Shown piece by piece: positions 37,185 to 47,049 of a stretch of 64,000 bases of DNA. The DNA comes from Chryseobacterium balustinum (GTDB lineage: Bacteria > Bacteroidota > Bacteroidia > Flavobacteriales > Weeksellaceae), in contig NZ_FUZE01000019.1 of assembly GCF_900168205.1 (NCBI RefSeq), forward strand, positions 31,530-95,529, in the 5' to 3' direction. Made by a program: the position numbers and the translations under genes. The notes under the pieces are model-generated. The model made no database searches. It was not told the DNA's origin and worked only from the letters and a program-made list of their open reading frames with translations. The first letter of the stretch is position 1; every line of letters begins with the position of its first letter.

Positions 37185-38450
37185 TTATTTTTCAAATTCT
37201 AAACTTGCCAAAATGAATGGTCCTGTTCCTTTTCCGTCATTAGAACGGATCTCTTCATTTACATAATATTCATAAGAACCATCTCTGTAAGGTTTTCCTC
37301 CTAGGCCGGCAACAGCACAACATTTATTTAAATTAACAACACCATTTTCATCAACTGTAATAAGGTTTTTGATGATTCCGTCGTAGCCTTTTTTAGCCGC
37401 AGCTTTGTATGATTTTGGAAGATAACCTTTGTTTACAGATTTAATCATCGTGTAGACAAACATTGCTGAAGCGGTTGCTTCTTCGTAATTACCGTTTGCC
37501 AAAGGCTTATCTAAAACCTGGTACCAAAGCCCAGATTTTTTATCCTGATATTTGATAACCGCATCAGAGTAAGATTTAATGTAAGAAATCAGTTTTGCTC
37601 TTCCAGGATGGTTTTCTGGTAAATAATCTAGCACATCTACCATTGCCATTCCGTACCAACCCATCGCTCTTCCCCAGAAATTTGGAGAAAGCCCTGTTTC
37701 TTTATTTGCCCAAGCTTGTTCTTTACTTTCGTCCCAAGCATGATAAAGCAATCCTGTTTTTTTGTCTAAAAGATTGTTTTGTACAGATTCAAACTGCAAA
37801 ATAATATCATTATACGCTTTGTCTGCTTCGGAGCCTTTCACAAAATCTTTTGTGTAATGTGTATAGAAAGGCATTCCCATATACAAACCATCTAGCCAAA
37901 CTTGATAAGGATAGATTTTCTTATGCCAAAAAGACCCTTCTTTAGTTCTTGGTTGTCCATCGATTTGTAAACGAAGCGTTTGAAGCGCTTTCAGGTATTT
38001 GTCTTTTTTCTCTTTTTCGTACAGATAAAGTAATACGTTCCCGCTATTCAACATATCGATATTGTATTTTTCGATATCGTAGGTAAGAATGGTACCGTCT
38101 TCTTTGATCAGTTTTTCTCCGAATTCACTGATGTAATCGTAATATTGCTTTTTACCTGTTTTAATATAAAGCTGTTCGGCACCATCCAAAACGATTGCTG
38201 AAGGATACGTCCATTTCGGGCTTTTGCTGAAATCTAGCATCCAAGCTTCAGGAAATCTCTGCATTTCGGAAAGCATCATTCTTTCAGACCATTTTAGGTT
38301 GGTTGGAACTACTTTTCCTGACTGCGAAGTTTCTTTTGCTGGTTTTGATGCGACTGCCGTTTTTGTTTGAGCACAAGCTAAGAACATTCCCGATCCTAAA
38401 ACTGCAACTGCGTATATTTTTAATTTTTGATTAATAAAACTCATTGTCAT
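37185..38450 (-). CDS. Unsaturated rhamnogalacturonyl hydrolase, GH105, lipoprotein
   Basis: A 421-residue lipoprotein (lipobox GMFLAC; a second Met lies at codon 3). The GH88/GH105 six-hairpin fold shows VWLDGLYMGMPFYTHY with the catalytic Asp, LLYHAWDESK, NFWGRAMGWYGMAMVDVL and KSGLWYQVLDKP. GH105 releases the terminal unsaturated uronate from lyase-made oligosaccharides, which would then be handled by KdgF, KduI and KduD. It follows DUF4861 with a 6-base gap, in a run with PL1, DUF4861 and GH105 in order. Confidence 0.9.
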   Translation of the reverse strand: MTMSFINQKLKIYAVAVLGSGMFLACAQTKTAVASKPAKETSQSGKVVPTNLKWSERMMLSEMQRFPEAWMLDFSKSPKWTYPSAIVLDGAEQLYIKTGKKQYYDYISEFGEKLIKEDGTILTYDIEKYNIDMLNSGNVLLYLYEKEKKDKYLKALQTLRLQIDGQPRTKEGSFWHKKIYPYQVWLDGLYMGMPFYTHYTKDFVKGSEADKAYNDIILQFESVQNNLLDKKTGLLYHAWDESKEQAWANKETGLSPNFWGRAMGWYGMAMVDVLDYLPENHPGRAKLISYIKSYSDAVIKYQDKKSGLWYQVLDKPLANGNYEEATASAMFVYTMIKSVNKGYLPKSYKAAAKKGYDGIIKNLITVDENGVVNLNKCCAVAGLGGKPYRDGSYEYYVNEEIRSNDGKGTGPFILASLEFEK

Positions 38451-38456
38451 TCAATT

Positions 38457-39461
38457 TTAAAGTTGATTGTTATTATCTAAAATATCTAATTTTTTATCTA
38501 AATCTTTATAGAATTCTTCTTCAGTTTTCAAACCATTTGGCTCTTGCGACCAGGCTCCCATAAAGTAATAAGAAACATTTTTTGTCTTCTTGAAAACGAC
38601 GATATGTGTAGATTTTGCTTTCACATATTTATCAAAACTTTCGATAGGGTAGAATACCACCATCCCAAGATTGTCGTCTTTTTTTGCTAAAGTCTGCGTT
38701 CCGTAAGTAGCAATGTAGCCCCATTTTTTATTTTTGCTGATTCCCTGTTTCATCGGGATATCTTTAAAAGCAACAATTCCTGTACATAAACCTGAAAGCG
38801 TTTGATCTAAACTTAAATCAACTTTTACAAAACGGTCTTTGTTGAAAATTGTTAGTTTCGATTGAAGATCAACTGCTTTTCCCCATGTTTTCCAGCCTTT
38901 GTAATCGATGGTTGCGAAAGATTTATCATTTTCATTAAAAACTTTTACGGTCGTGCTTTTTACGGTTTTAAAAGTTTCCACAAAATCATTCTGCTCATCA
39001 TATCTTCCGTAAGAACCGACTCCGATGGTACGACCCGATTTCAAAATATCCTGTCCCCAAGGTGCATCATGGTGATACGTTTCAAAACCATCCTGACCGA
39101 CTTCAGGCAAAACCAAAGTATTGACTTTTTTACCGAAAATATCTGTGGCATTTCTCCAGTCAAGATACAATCTGTAGCCGATTTGATTGTTTTCTAAACC
39201 AATTCCTTCGTATCGGATGTAGTAAGAATGGTCGGTATGTTCAGCGGGAAGTGTTAGTTCATTAACGTTTTTAAAAGTTCCGCCGATGTATTCGTTACCC
39301 TGCCATTTTCCGCCTTCTTTTACAGATAATTCAGCATAAGAAAATGGAGCTTTTGGGTTTTTACGAATTTTTTCGATCACGTTTTTCTGTGCGAAAGATG
39401 AACCGGCCGCGAAAACGGCTCCCGTTAATATGATTTTGAATACGTTTAATTTTACTGACAT
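38457..39461 (-). CDS. DUF4861 family secreted protein, second copy
   Basis: A 334-residue protein with a signal peptide (IILTGAVFAAGSSFAQ). The conserved DUF4861 features include LPAEHTDHSYYIRYEGIGLE, GYRLYLDWRNATDIFGKK, DAPWGQDILKSGRTIGVGSY and the closing YYFMGAWSQEPNGLK. It is 6 bases before the GH105 gene and 48 after PL1 on the same strand. The two DUF4861 proteins of the locus differ clearly in length and sequence, so they are not recent duplicates. Function is unknown but tied to pectin breakdown by context. Confidence 0.82.
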   Translation of the reverse strand: MSVKLNVFKIILTGAVFAAGSSFAQKNVIEKIRKNPKAPFSYAELSVKEGGKWQGNEYIGGTFKNVNELTLPAEHTDHSYYIRYEGIGLENNQIGYRLYLDWRNATDIFGKKVNTLVLPEVGQDGFETYHHDAPWGQDILKSGRTIGVGSYGRYDEQNDFVETFKTVKSTTVKVFNENDKSFATIDYKGWKTWGKAVDLQSKLTIFNKDRFVKVDLSLDQTLSGLCTGIVAFKDIPMKQGISKNKKWGYIATYGTQTLAKKDDNLGMVVFYPIESFDKYVKAKSTHIVVFKKTKNVSYYFMGAWSQEPNGLKTEEEFYKDLDKKLDILDNNNQL

Positions 39462-39509
39462 AATACTTTCGTTTTAGATAACCATTTACTTAAAAAGTTC
39501 AGTGACTTT

Positions 39510-40928
39510 CTACTGTTTATCGGTTATTTTTTTTACAAGGTCATTGATGTAAACCTCAATATTATCATAATTTTTATGTAAATCTTTTCCGTTGGCATTT
39601 GCTGTTTTCGGGTCTAGATTATTTTTGATTTCCCATTCATCGGGCATTCCGTCGTTGTCTGAATCTAAAAGAACTTTTCCTTGTTTTAAATCTGGAAACC
39701 CTCCGACATCATTTTGAGAATCGATGATTCCATTTTTACTTCCAAGCGAGCCAGTGTAGGTGAAAGTTCCATTTTTTATCTCTTTTAAAATTCTTAAATC
39801 TACCGCATCTCTCACTAAGCTTGCACCTCCGATTTTTAATGTTTTTTCGTAAGCTTCTTCTGCAGAATGTGTTGTTACACTATTCTGAATATCGTGAGGC
39901 TGATTGATTTTAATTGCATTTTTATCAGCATCAGTCAGATTGTAAGCAGGTTTCATTTGATTAAAAACACCTAAATTCCAATTGTCAGCGGTAACATCGG
40001 GATTTCCTTCGGAAACATTTCCGTTGATGTAGTATTTTCCCCAAATATTGTAAACTTCGGTTTCTGGTTTTTCATTTTTATCGATGGCTACAATTCTTTT
40101 CTTGTTCATCGATGCAGGACCGGGTTTGTAGTAATTATTAACCATATTTACATTCATTCCTTCACCACCATAGACATTGTTGTGTCCCCAGTTGTAAATT
40201 ACATTATTTCTGAAATCGGTCAAATCGGTCAAAGCAAATTTACTTCCGGCATATTCTCCCAATCTCGGGTTTCTGCTGTCGTGGTTGGCGTAAATATTAT
40301 GATGAAAAGAAGCGAATTTTCCACCGGCGATTCCGCCATATCCGTGAGCCCCTTTTTGGTGGGCAGAATTTCTTAAACTTTCTGCGATCAAACACCATTG
40401 AAGAGTGGTGTTTTCATTCACATAAATTGAAACCGTTTCATCAGTTGACCAACTCATCGAACAATGATCGACGATTAGATTTTTTATAAATCTCGCACCC
40501 AAAGCGTCACCTTCATATTTTTTCTTGTCACCCATTCTGAATCTCATATAACGGATGATGACATTATCTGTCGCAACAAAAGTTTCGTAGTTGGCAATGG
40601 TAATTCCGTCGCCGGGAGCGGTTTGTCCGGCAATGGTAACGTTGCCTTCTTTTATTCTTAACGGAGATTCCAAATAAATGGTTCCGGCAGTTTTAAAAAT
40701 AATATATCTCGGTCCTTTTTGTTCTAAAACATATCTTAAAGTTCCTTCTGAACCGTCATCCGTCAATTTAGTGACGAATAAAACTTTTCCGCCTCTTCCT
40801 CCGGTTGTGAATCTTCCGAAACCTTCTGCACCAGGGAAACTCAAAGTTTTCTCCTGAGCCGAAACAGATAAAGCAAGCATCATGAGAATGCCTGTGGTAA
40901 AGATTTTATGTTTTAGACTGAATTTCAT
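39510..40928 (-). CDS. Secreted pectate lyase, family PL1
   Basis: A 472-residue protein with a signal peptide (GILMMLALSVSAQ). The parallel beta-helix lyase pattern is clear: FPGAEGFGRFTTGGRGGKV, VIIRYMRFRMGD, LIVDHCSMSWSTDETVSIY and the substrate/catalytic Arg region ANHDSRNPRLGEYAG. Near the C-terminus a Ca-binding type-3 repeat, DSDNDGMPDEWE, is seen, common in Bacteroidota pectate lyases. It cleaves polygalacturonate by beta-elimination and complements PL10. It is followed by DUF4861 and GH105. Confidence 0.9.
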   Translation of the reverse strand: MKFSLKHKIFTTGILMMLALSVSAQEKTLSFPGAEGFGRFTTGGRGGKVLFVTKLTDDGSEGTLRYVLEQKGPRYIIFKTAGTIYLESPLRIKEGNVTIAGQTAPGDGITIANYETFVATDNVIIRYMRFRMGDKKKYEGDALGARFIKNLIVDHCSMSWSTDETVSIYVNENTTLQWCLIAESLRNSAHQKGAHGYGGIAGGKFASFHHNIYANHDSRNPRLGEYAGSKFALTDLTDFRNNVIYNWGHNNVYGGEGMNVNMVNNYYKPGPASMNKKRIVAIDKNEKPETEVYNIWGKYYINGNVSEGNPDVTADNWNLGVFNQMKPAYNLTDADKNAIKINQPHDIQNSVTTHSAEEAYEKTLKIGGASLVRDAVDLRILKEIKNGTFTYTGSLGSKNGIIDSQNDVGGFPDLKQGKVLLDSDNDGMPDEWEIKNNLDPKTANANGKDLHKNYDNIEVYINDLVKKITDKQ

Positions 40929-41099
40929 TTAAAATAATTAAAACTTTATTTCATTGAATTTTTAAATATGATAGATTGACAGGTCGCTCCTACGGAGCTT
41001 CGTTTTTTTTACATTTATTTTTTCTATTAACAGCGAATCCCGATGGGATCAATTACAACTTCAAAAGAAGAGGATTTAATTTTTATCGAAAAAAATAAT
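40929..41099. other. Gap with a short GC-rich hairpin and repeat-like sequence
   Basis: Between the CE8 and PL1 genes. GCTCC (40986-40990) and GGAGC (40994-40998) form a small hairpin with T residues on the plus-strand side. The sequence after it (GCGAATCCCGATGGGATC) looks like part of a dispersed element. No gene seen. Confidence 0.35.
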
Positions 41100-42122
41100 T
41101 TATTTAAAACTTTTTGTAAAGTTCCAGTTGTCTTTTCCTTTCAAAATATTTTTTGCTGAATATTTTTTAGCCTGCTCTTTCGTTAGCTGATGAGACCAGG
41201 GAACTCTTTTCGATGGATCTGCTCCAGCTCCTGTTGAATTATATTCAGCATAGAAAGTGATCTTTTCAGCTTCAGGTTTAGACCAATTGTGCCAACCTTC
41301 TTTTTTCATTGTGGAATCGATTGCACAACTGATGTAAACAGTTTTTGCAAAAGGTCTCCAAGGTCTTCCCAAATATACTGAATTTGATGCAGCATTTCCT
41401 GTTAAGTTACAGTTAATAAACACAAAACCAAATTGATTACCTTGTGGAGTAGAAGCTGCAGTTACATACGAAGCGTTGTTTTTGGAATAAATAGTACAGT
41501 TTTCAAAAACCGCAGTTCCGGCTCCGAAAATATAATCGGTTGTACCTTCAATGTAGCAGTTTTTAAAATAATTTCTTGAAACTTTAGACTGGTCTTGCAA
41601 ATCCTGCGCGCCTTTTAAATATAGAGTGTCCTGAAATCCAAGAAATTTGCAATTTTCAAAAGCAATTTTATCCCCCGTTGTTAAAACGGCAACGGCTTGT
41701 CCAACTGGTCCTGCATCGTTTTGAAAAGTGATATTTTTAGCTGAAAAATTATCAGAAAAAATAAATAGTGTTGAGGAACCAGTTGTTCCAATATTTTTAC
41801 CTTCTGCGTTTGGTTTTGAAGCAAAATCACCATAAACCAAAATAGTGTTTTCCGCATTTTCTCCAATTAAACTCATCGCGCTTTTTGTAGCGGGAATCGT
41901 AATTTTTTCTCTATAAGTTCCGGGTTTTATAATAATTTTTGTTCTTACGGATGTTCCATCTTCAACAGCGTCAATTGCCTGTTGAATAGTCGTGAAATTT
42001 CCTTTTCCGTCTTTCGAAACTATGATGGTTCTATCATCATTAGCCTTGAAAGAAAGAAGACTGATCAAAACGAGTGAAAAAATAAAGAAGAACTTAGAAT
42101 TTTTTAAACCTGAAACCTGCAT
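41100..42122 (-). CDS. Pectin methylesterase, family CE8 (copy 1)
   Basis: A 340-residue protein with an N-terminal hydrophobic export segment (FFFIFSLVLISLLSF). CE8 signatures are GNFTTIQQAIDAVEDG, GQAVAVLTTGDKIAFE (Gln), LGFQDTLYLKG (Asp), YIEGTTDYIFGAGTAVFE (Asp) and LGRPWRPFAKTVY (Arg and Trp). It probably de-esterifies homogalacturonan ahead of PL1 and GH28. It is the first enzyme gene after SusD, separated from it by a strong hairpin at 42150-42186. Confidence 0.92.
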   Translation of the reverse strand: MQVSGLKNSKFFFIFSLVLISLLSFKANDDRTIIVSKDGKGNFTTIQQAIDAVEDGTSVRTKIIIKPGTYREKITIPATKSAMSLIGENAENTILVYGDFASKPNAEGKNIGTTGSSTLFIFSDNFSAKNITFQNDAGPVGQAVAVLTTGDKIAFENCKFLGFQDTLYLKGAQDLQDQSKVSRNYFKNCYIEGTTDYIFGAGTAVFENCTIYSKNNASYVTAASTPQGNQFGFVFINCNLTGNAASNSVYLGRPWRPFAKTVYISCAIDSTMKKEGWHNWSKPEAEKITFYAEYNSTGAGADPSKRVPWSHQLTKEQAKKYSAKNILKGKDNWNFTKSFK

Positions 42123-42149
42123 ATTCCTGAACTTTTTTCTTGAAGAAAA

Positions 42150-42186
42150 GTACAGACCTTCTCCCGAAAAAGGAGGAAGTCTGTAC
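42150..42186 (-). terminator. Strong hairpin after SusD, terminator or attenuator
   Basis: The arms GTACAGACCTTCTCC (42150-42164) and GGAGGAAGTCTGTAC (42172-42186) pair over 15 positions with one mismatch and one wobble. On the minus strand it lies 33 bases after the susD stop and is followed by a short T-rich stretch (CTTTTCTTC). The weak T tract fits partial termination that lets some transcripts continue into the CE8 gene. Confidence 0.65.
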
Positions 42187-42218
42187 TGAAAATTAATTAA
42201 TATGAATGTATATTTTTA

Positions 42219-44042
42219 CTAATAACCATAATCTTGGGTAAGATTATAATTAGAGTTTACAACGTCTAATGCTAATGGTAATAGCTCTTTCCTGTTAGGC
42301 TGGAAATAATAAGCATAACTCTTGATAGGATCTCCACTGATATATGGCTGAGTCATTGCTAATCTCCAATTTACTTTTGTATAACCTGATGGTGTAGCAA
42401 CAGACTGATTTGGACTGTAGAAAATGTCTGCTTTTGCAACTCCTGCAGTTGTATAGAAATCAATGTCTAATACATTTTGTTGAGCAGTTTTTGTTGGAAC
42501 ATAGGTTGGCTTTTTGTAGAAAATATATTCAGGAACGTTTGCATAAGCTCCGGTACCATTCATAAACTGGGTAAGCTTAGCTCTTGTTTCATTAATTTTA
42601 GTTTCTAATAAATTCCAACGGATAAGATCGTATTTTCTTAATCCTTCGCCCCCAAATTCAAGCTGTCTTTCTTTTACGATATAATCGAAGAAAGCTGCTT
42701 TACCAGTTGGAATCGTTCCTACCTGACCTAAATTACCTGCATAAGCTCTTTGTCTTACTGCCATCACTGCATTTACAGCATCAGCAGATGGGCCACCGTG
42801 TAATTCGTTATCAGCTTCTGCAAACATTAATAAGATATCTGAATATCTTAGCATTGGCCAGTCGATTCCTAAATTTTGAGAAGTTCCTGTAATTGAGGTC
42901 CAAGATTTTCTAAATTTACCATCATTCCAGTTGATAGAAGTCTGAAGCTCTTCCTGTTTTGTAGTACTTACTCTATAAATGGCGATGTTAACATCTCTTC
43001 TCAGATCATATTTTGTAAATTCATAAAAATAAACAGGAATTGCACTGATCCCACCTGAAGATTTCCAATCGGTATCATCATGTCTTAAACCGTTATAGTA
43101 ACCGATTTTACTGTCTGTTCTTGAGTTTCCTCCGAAAGCTCCGATCGCATAGATCACCTCATTCGTAGCATCCTGAGAATTGGTATGCAATGATCTGAAT
43201 AATCCTTCATAGCTAGGATTAAGCTGATGCTGAGCAGAATTGATAATGTCTTTACACTCATCATAAGCGATCTGGTAATATTTCTGAGGATTAGACCCCT
43301 GCATCATTAGTTGAGGATTTCTTCTTAATGAATATCCTGCTCTTGCTAAAGCAATTCTCGCTCTTAAACCTTTAACAGCACCTTTTGAAATTCTTTGTGC
43401 AGTAGTTCCTCCTTCAGATCTCCAAGGGACAAGACTTTCTGCTTTAAGTAGGTCATCAAGAATTTTATCGTAAATAACATCTCTGTCTGTTTTTGCAAGA
43501 TACAAATCAGGAAGATCAGAAGATGGCACATCTTGAAAAGGTACATCTCCCCAGTTTTTTATAAGATCATAGTAGAACTGTGCTCTCAATGTTAAAGCCT
43601 CTCCCAAATATCTGTTCATTAACGTCTTATCTGCTGCTGAACCAGTTTGCATCACTGGTGAAAGCGGAATATTTTTAATGACAAGATTAGCTCTTTCAAT
43701 TCCAGCATAGGTATCTAAGAAAGGTCTTAATAGCTCGGTATTGGTAGGAATAGCACCGAAGCAGCTAATTCCTCTTCTGTCATTCGCATTATAATCGCCA
43801 GAAGTTCTTAAGTCGTCTCCTGATTGGGTAAGGATTAAGTTCATTCTCTGACCATAGGTATTGTCGCCCATAGAAGCGTTATAAACGCCTACCAAAGCAG
43901 AAAAAGTATCTGGTGCAGAATCAAATTGTTGTTTTTCGGCTGTATTAGATAAGCTTTCTACATCCAGATAATCATCACAAGAGTTTAAAGATATGACTCC
44001 TGCAACAGCAAATAGTATTGTTAAAAATTTATTCTTCTTCAT
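42219..44042 (-). CDS. SusD/RagB-family glycan-binding lipoprotein
   Basis: Start taken at MKKNKFLTILFAVAGVISLN, giving the lipobox LNSC; the longest frame overlaps susC and has a non-signal start. The 607-residue protein shows the SusD helical TPR scaffold (FYDLIKNWGDVPF, ALTLRAQFYYDLIK) and the SusD C-terminal domain (RYSDILLMFAEADNELHG, KERQLEFGGEGLRKYDLIRW). It sits at the cell surface and delivers oligosaccharide to the SusC channel. It lies 10 bases after the susC stop. The likely ligand is a pectic oligosaccharide, by context. Confidence 0.95.
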   Translation of the reverse strand: MKKNKFLTILFAVAGVISLNSCDDYLDVESLSNTAEKQQFDSAPDTFSALVGVYNASMGDNTYGQRMNLILTQSGDDLRTSGDYNANDRRGISCFGAIPTNTELLRPFLDTYAGIERANLVIKNIPLSPVMQTGSAADKTLMNRYLGEALTLRAQFYYDLIKNWGDVPFQDVPSSDLPDLYLAKTDRDVIYDKILDDLLKAESLVPWRSEGGTTAQRISKGAVKGLRARIALARAGYSLRRNPQLMMQGSNPQKYYQIAYDECKDIINSAQHQLNPSYEGLFRSLHTNSQDATNEVIYAIGAFGGNSRTDSKIGYYNGLRHDDTDWKSSGGISAIPVYFYEFTKYDLRRDVNIAIYRVSTTKQEELQTSINWNDGKFRKSWTSITGTSQNLGIDWPMLRYSDILLMFAEADNELHGGPSADAVNAVMAVRQRAYAGNLGQVGTIPTGKAAFFDYIVKERQLEFGGEGLRKYDLIRWNLLETKINETRAKLTQFMNGTGAYANVPEYIFYKKPTYVPTKTAQQNVLDIDFYTTAGVAKADIFYSPNQSVATPSGYTKVNWRLAMTQPYISGDPIKSYAYYFQPNRKELLPLALDVVNSNYNLTQDYGY

Positions 44043-44052
44043 AATATTAGGT

Positions 44053-47049
44053 TTAAAAAGTGATGTCAACTCCTGATAAGATAAATCTGCTTCTTGGGTA
44101 AGCAGCATAATCTACACCAGGTGTTAAAGGATTTCTTCGGGTATTAGCTTCTGGGTCATATCCTGAATAACCAGTAATGGTAAAGACATTATTCATTGTG
44201 AAATATAATCTGAAGTTTGAAAGACCAAGCTGTTTAGTAAATTCTTTTCCAAGAGAATACCCTAGAGTTACGTTGTTTAGTCTTAGGAAAGATCCGTCTT
44301 CAATAGCATACGAGTGTAAGAAATAAGCACCTGCAGGTGGAGTCCATCCTGTTGTATTGGCATTTAGAGCCGCTAACTGAGTAGGATCATTTACTTTTTC
44401 TCCGGCATCATTAAACCATCTAAATCTGTCGGCTACTTCAGCTAGCATGTTATTATCTTTGTATAGATATTGTGTTGAATATTCGATTTTGTTAGCGTTG
44501 TACACTTTATTTCCAACAGAGAAGTTGAACATTAAGCTCATATCCCAGTTTTTGTAGCGGAAATTCTGGCTAAAACCACCATAGAATTTAGGTTGAGCAT
44601 TTCCTAGGTCGGTCATATCTTTATTATCAATAATACCGTCACCGTTTAAGTCTTGAAGTTTAAGATCTCCAGGTTGTATTAGTTTTGCTCCGTTTGCAGC
44701 AGCAGCAGAACTTGGAATACCCGCTTTTAACGTATAAATCTGCGTTGCTGGATTATAATCAAAATCACTTACTTCATATCTACCCGCTGTTTGATATCCC
44801 CAAAAAGTACCTACCGGCTTACCAACTTGTACTAAGAAGTCATTCAAGCTGTTTTGCCAACCTGAAGGGTATAGATAAGAAAAAGAACTTGGAGATGCAT
44901 TATTCCCTAAACTTTTAATGGTGTTTTTGTTTGATGAAATATTCGCATCCATTTTCCAAGTGAAGTTCTCTTTGTTGATAATCGTACTTCCTATAGAGAA
45001 TTCAATACCTTTATTCGTTGTACTTCCAGAGTTTTGATATTGATATTCGTAACCTCTGTCTTTAGGAATTTGAGCTAAAAGTAATAAGTCTTTGGTATCA
45101 GTTTGATAAACATCTAAAGTACCATACACTTTTCCTTTAAATAAGCCAAAATCTAAACCTAGGTTTTTAGAAGCAGATTTTTCCCAAGTAACATTTTTGT
45201 TTGCTAAGATGTTACCTGTTGTAGCCCCTGGAGTTACATTAGTTCCAAAAGCATATCCATAATCAGATGACGTTGTAAAGAAAGTATCGTATAAGAAAGA
45301 TCCGATCCTGTTATTTCCAGAAAGACCGTATCCTGCACGAAGTTTTAATTCGCTGATGGTTTGGCTTTCTTTTAAGAAATTTTCTTCAGTAATTTTCCAA
45401 GCGGCAGAAGCTGCAGGGAAATATCCCCATTGATTTCCAGCTCCAAAAACACTTGAGCCATCCGCTCTCATAGAAGCTGTAAGGATGTATTTATTTTTGA
45501 AGATATAGTTGGCTCTACCAAAAAATGATGCCAATCGGTCAGGGTTTCTTCCTGCTTTAGGAGCATCTTGTACCAACCCACCTGGAGGAGAAGCTGACTG
45601 AATGTTAGCAAATGCTTCTTCAGCACTTATAGATTTTGGAAACCATTTGATAGTCATTCCTAATGATTCTCCATCTGTTTTTACGATTTCCTGTCCTACT
45701 AATAGATCTAATTTGTGACTTCCAAATGTTTTTCTATAATTTAAAGTATTAGTATTGGTGATTCTTCTCGTTTGAGATTTGTTTAAAACAACCACAGGTT
45801 GATCATTATTCTGTCTTGCCACCGAAGTTATGGCTCCCGAAAACTGATTAATATACTCATCTCTCTGTAAATATCCGATAACACTCCTGAAAGTAAAGTC
45901 TTTACTTATTTTGTATTCCAATGTTCCATTGAGCAATAGATCATTTCTTCCATTTTCTTTAATCTCATTGTTCGCTAAAAGAATAGGATTTACAAGATTG
46001 GTTTCATTTGCAAATAAAGGATCAAAATCATCAACGTTTACGTTAGATCCTCCTTCAAATGGTTGATACCTTACTGCATTCCTTAGTCGGTTGGTACTTT
46101 GTGATCCTGTAGATGAGGTTCCTGTTCCGAAGATGGTTTGTCTGCTGTATCTTGTATTTAAAGTAAAGTTTAATTTCTTCGAAATATCATAATCATATTT
46201 GAAGTTGAGCATGCTTCTTTTAAAACCAGACCCGATCATGATCCCATCTTCCTCTACATTATTCAAAGATAATGCGAAAGATGAATTATCAGACCCTCCG
46301 GTGACAGCAAGGTTATGGGTGAAGTTAAATGCTTCTCTTCCAAAAACCTCGTCTTGCCAGTCTCTTTTTTGCACGTCTTTGTATTTGCTTAACTGGTCGT
46401 AAGTGCCATATCTTACCTTGAAAGCATCAATATCCGTCTGAACTCCACCTTTATTATACACTTCATATTGATACAGCACATATTGATACGGATCTAATAC
46501 ATCGATCGTATTTTGAATTTTTCTTACTCCTAAAAAACCATTATAGTTAATTGATGTTTTTGCTCTTTTACGACCTCCTTTTGTGGTGATCATAACAACA
46601 CCGTTAGCTCCTCTGGCTCCGTAAATATTGGTAGAAGATGCGTCTTTTAAAACTTCAATAGATTCAATTTCTTTTGGTGATAAAATAGATAGTGCATTAT
46701 CCATTTGAACTCCATCTACAATGTAAAGTGGGGCATTACTTCCTGTAATGGAATTTCCTCCTCTGATTACAATGTCTACATCGGCTCCGGGTGAACCTTC
46801 GCTTAATGAAACCTGTACTCCCGCCATTCTTCCCTGAATAGCTTCAGCAGCACTGGTTGATGGCATATCTTTGATTGCTTCAGCCTTTACAGAAGATACG
46901 GAGTTAGTAACATCTTTTTTAGAAACTTTAGTATATCCTACCAAGACAACTTCGTCAATCTTGGTTTCTTTTTCCTGAGCCATACCAAGTACGGGAAGAA
47001 GGAAAACAGTTAAATATAACCACTTTATTGATTGTACCTTTTTATCCAT
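44053..47049 (-). CDS. SusC/RagA-family TonB-dependent transporter
   Basis: A 998-residue outer-membrane channel with a signal peptide (WLYLTVFLLPVLGMAQE). Almost directly after the signal comes the TonB-box-like EVVLVGYTKVSKKDVTNS and the plug domain (AAEAIQGRMAGVQV, IVIRGGNSITGSNAPLYIVD), so the usual N-terminal carboxypeptidase-like domain is absent. The barrel ends at SRFILSGVDITF. A conserved LQDLNGDGIIDNKDMTDLGN segment is present. It imports pectic oligosaccharides with SusD. An operator-like palindrome lies 122 bases upstream. Confidence 0.95.
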   Translation of the reverse strand: MDKKVQSIKWLYLTVFLLPVLGMAQEKETKIDEVVLVGYTKVSKKDVTNSVSSVKAEAIKDMPSTSAAEAIQGRMAGVQVSLSEGSPGADVDIVIRGGNSITGSNAPLYIVDGVQMDNALSILSPKEIESIEVLKDASSTNIYGARGANGVVMITTKGGRKRAKTSINYNGFLGVRKIQNTIDVLDPYQYVLYQYEVYNKGGVQTDIDAFKVRYGTYDQLSKYKDVQKRDWQDEVFGREAFNFTHNLAVTGGSDNSSFALSLNNVEEDGIMIGSGFKRSMLNFKYDYDISKKLNFTLNTRYSRQTIFGTGTSSTGSQSTNRLRNAVRYQPFEGGSNVNVDDFDPLFANETNLVNPILLANNEIKENGRNDLLLNGTLEYKISKDFTFRSVIGYLQRDEYINQFSGAITSVARQNNDQPVVVLNKSQTRRITNTNTLNYRKTFGSHKLDLLVGQEIVKTDGESLGMTIKWFPKSISAEEAFANIQSASPPGGLVQDAPKAGRNPDRLASFFGRANYIFKNKYILTASMRADGSSVFGAGNQWGYFPAASAAWKITEENFLKESQTISELKLRAGYGLSGNNRIGSFLYDTFFTTSSDYGYAFGTNVTPGATTGNILANKNVTWEKSASKNLGLDFGLFKGKVYGTLDVYQTDTKDLLLLAQIPKDRGYEYQYQNSGSTTNKGIEFSIGSTIINKENFTWKMDANISSNKNTIKSLGNNASPSSFSYLYPSGWQNSLNDFLVQVGKPVGTFWGYQTAGRYEVSDFDYNPATQIYTLKAGIPSSAAAANGAKLIQPGDLKLQDLNGDGIIDNKDMTDLGNAQPKFYGGFSQNFRYKNWDMSLMFNFSVGNKVYNANKIEYSTQYLYKDNNMLAEVADRFRWFNDAGEKVNDPTQLAALNANTTGWTPPAGAYFLHSYAIEDGSFLRLNNVTLGYSLGKEFTKQLGLSNFRLYFTMNNVFTITGYSGYDPEANTRRNPLTPGVDYAAYPRSRFILSGVDITF

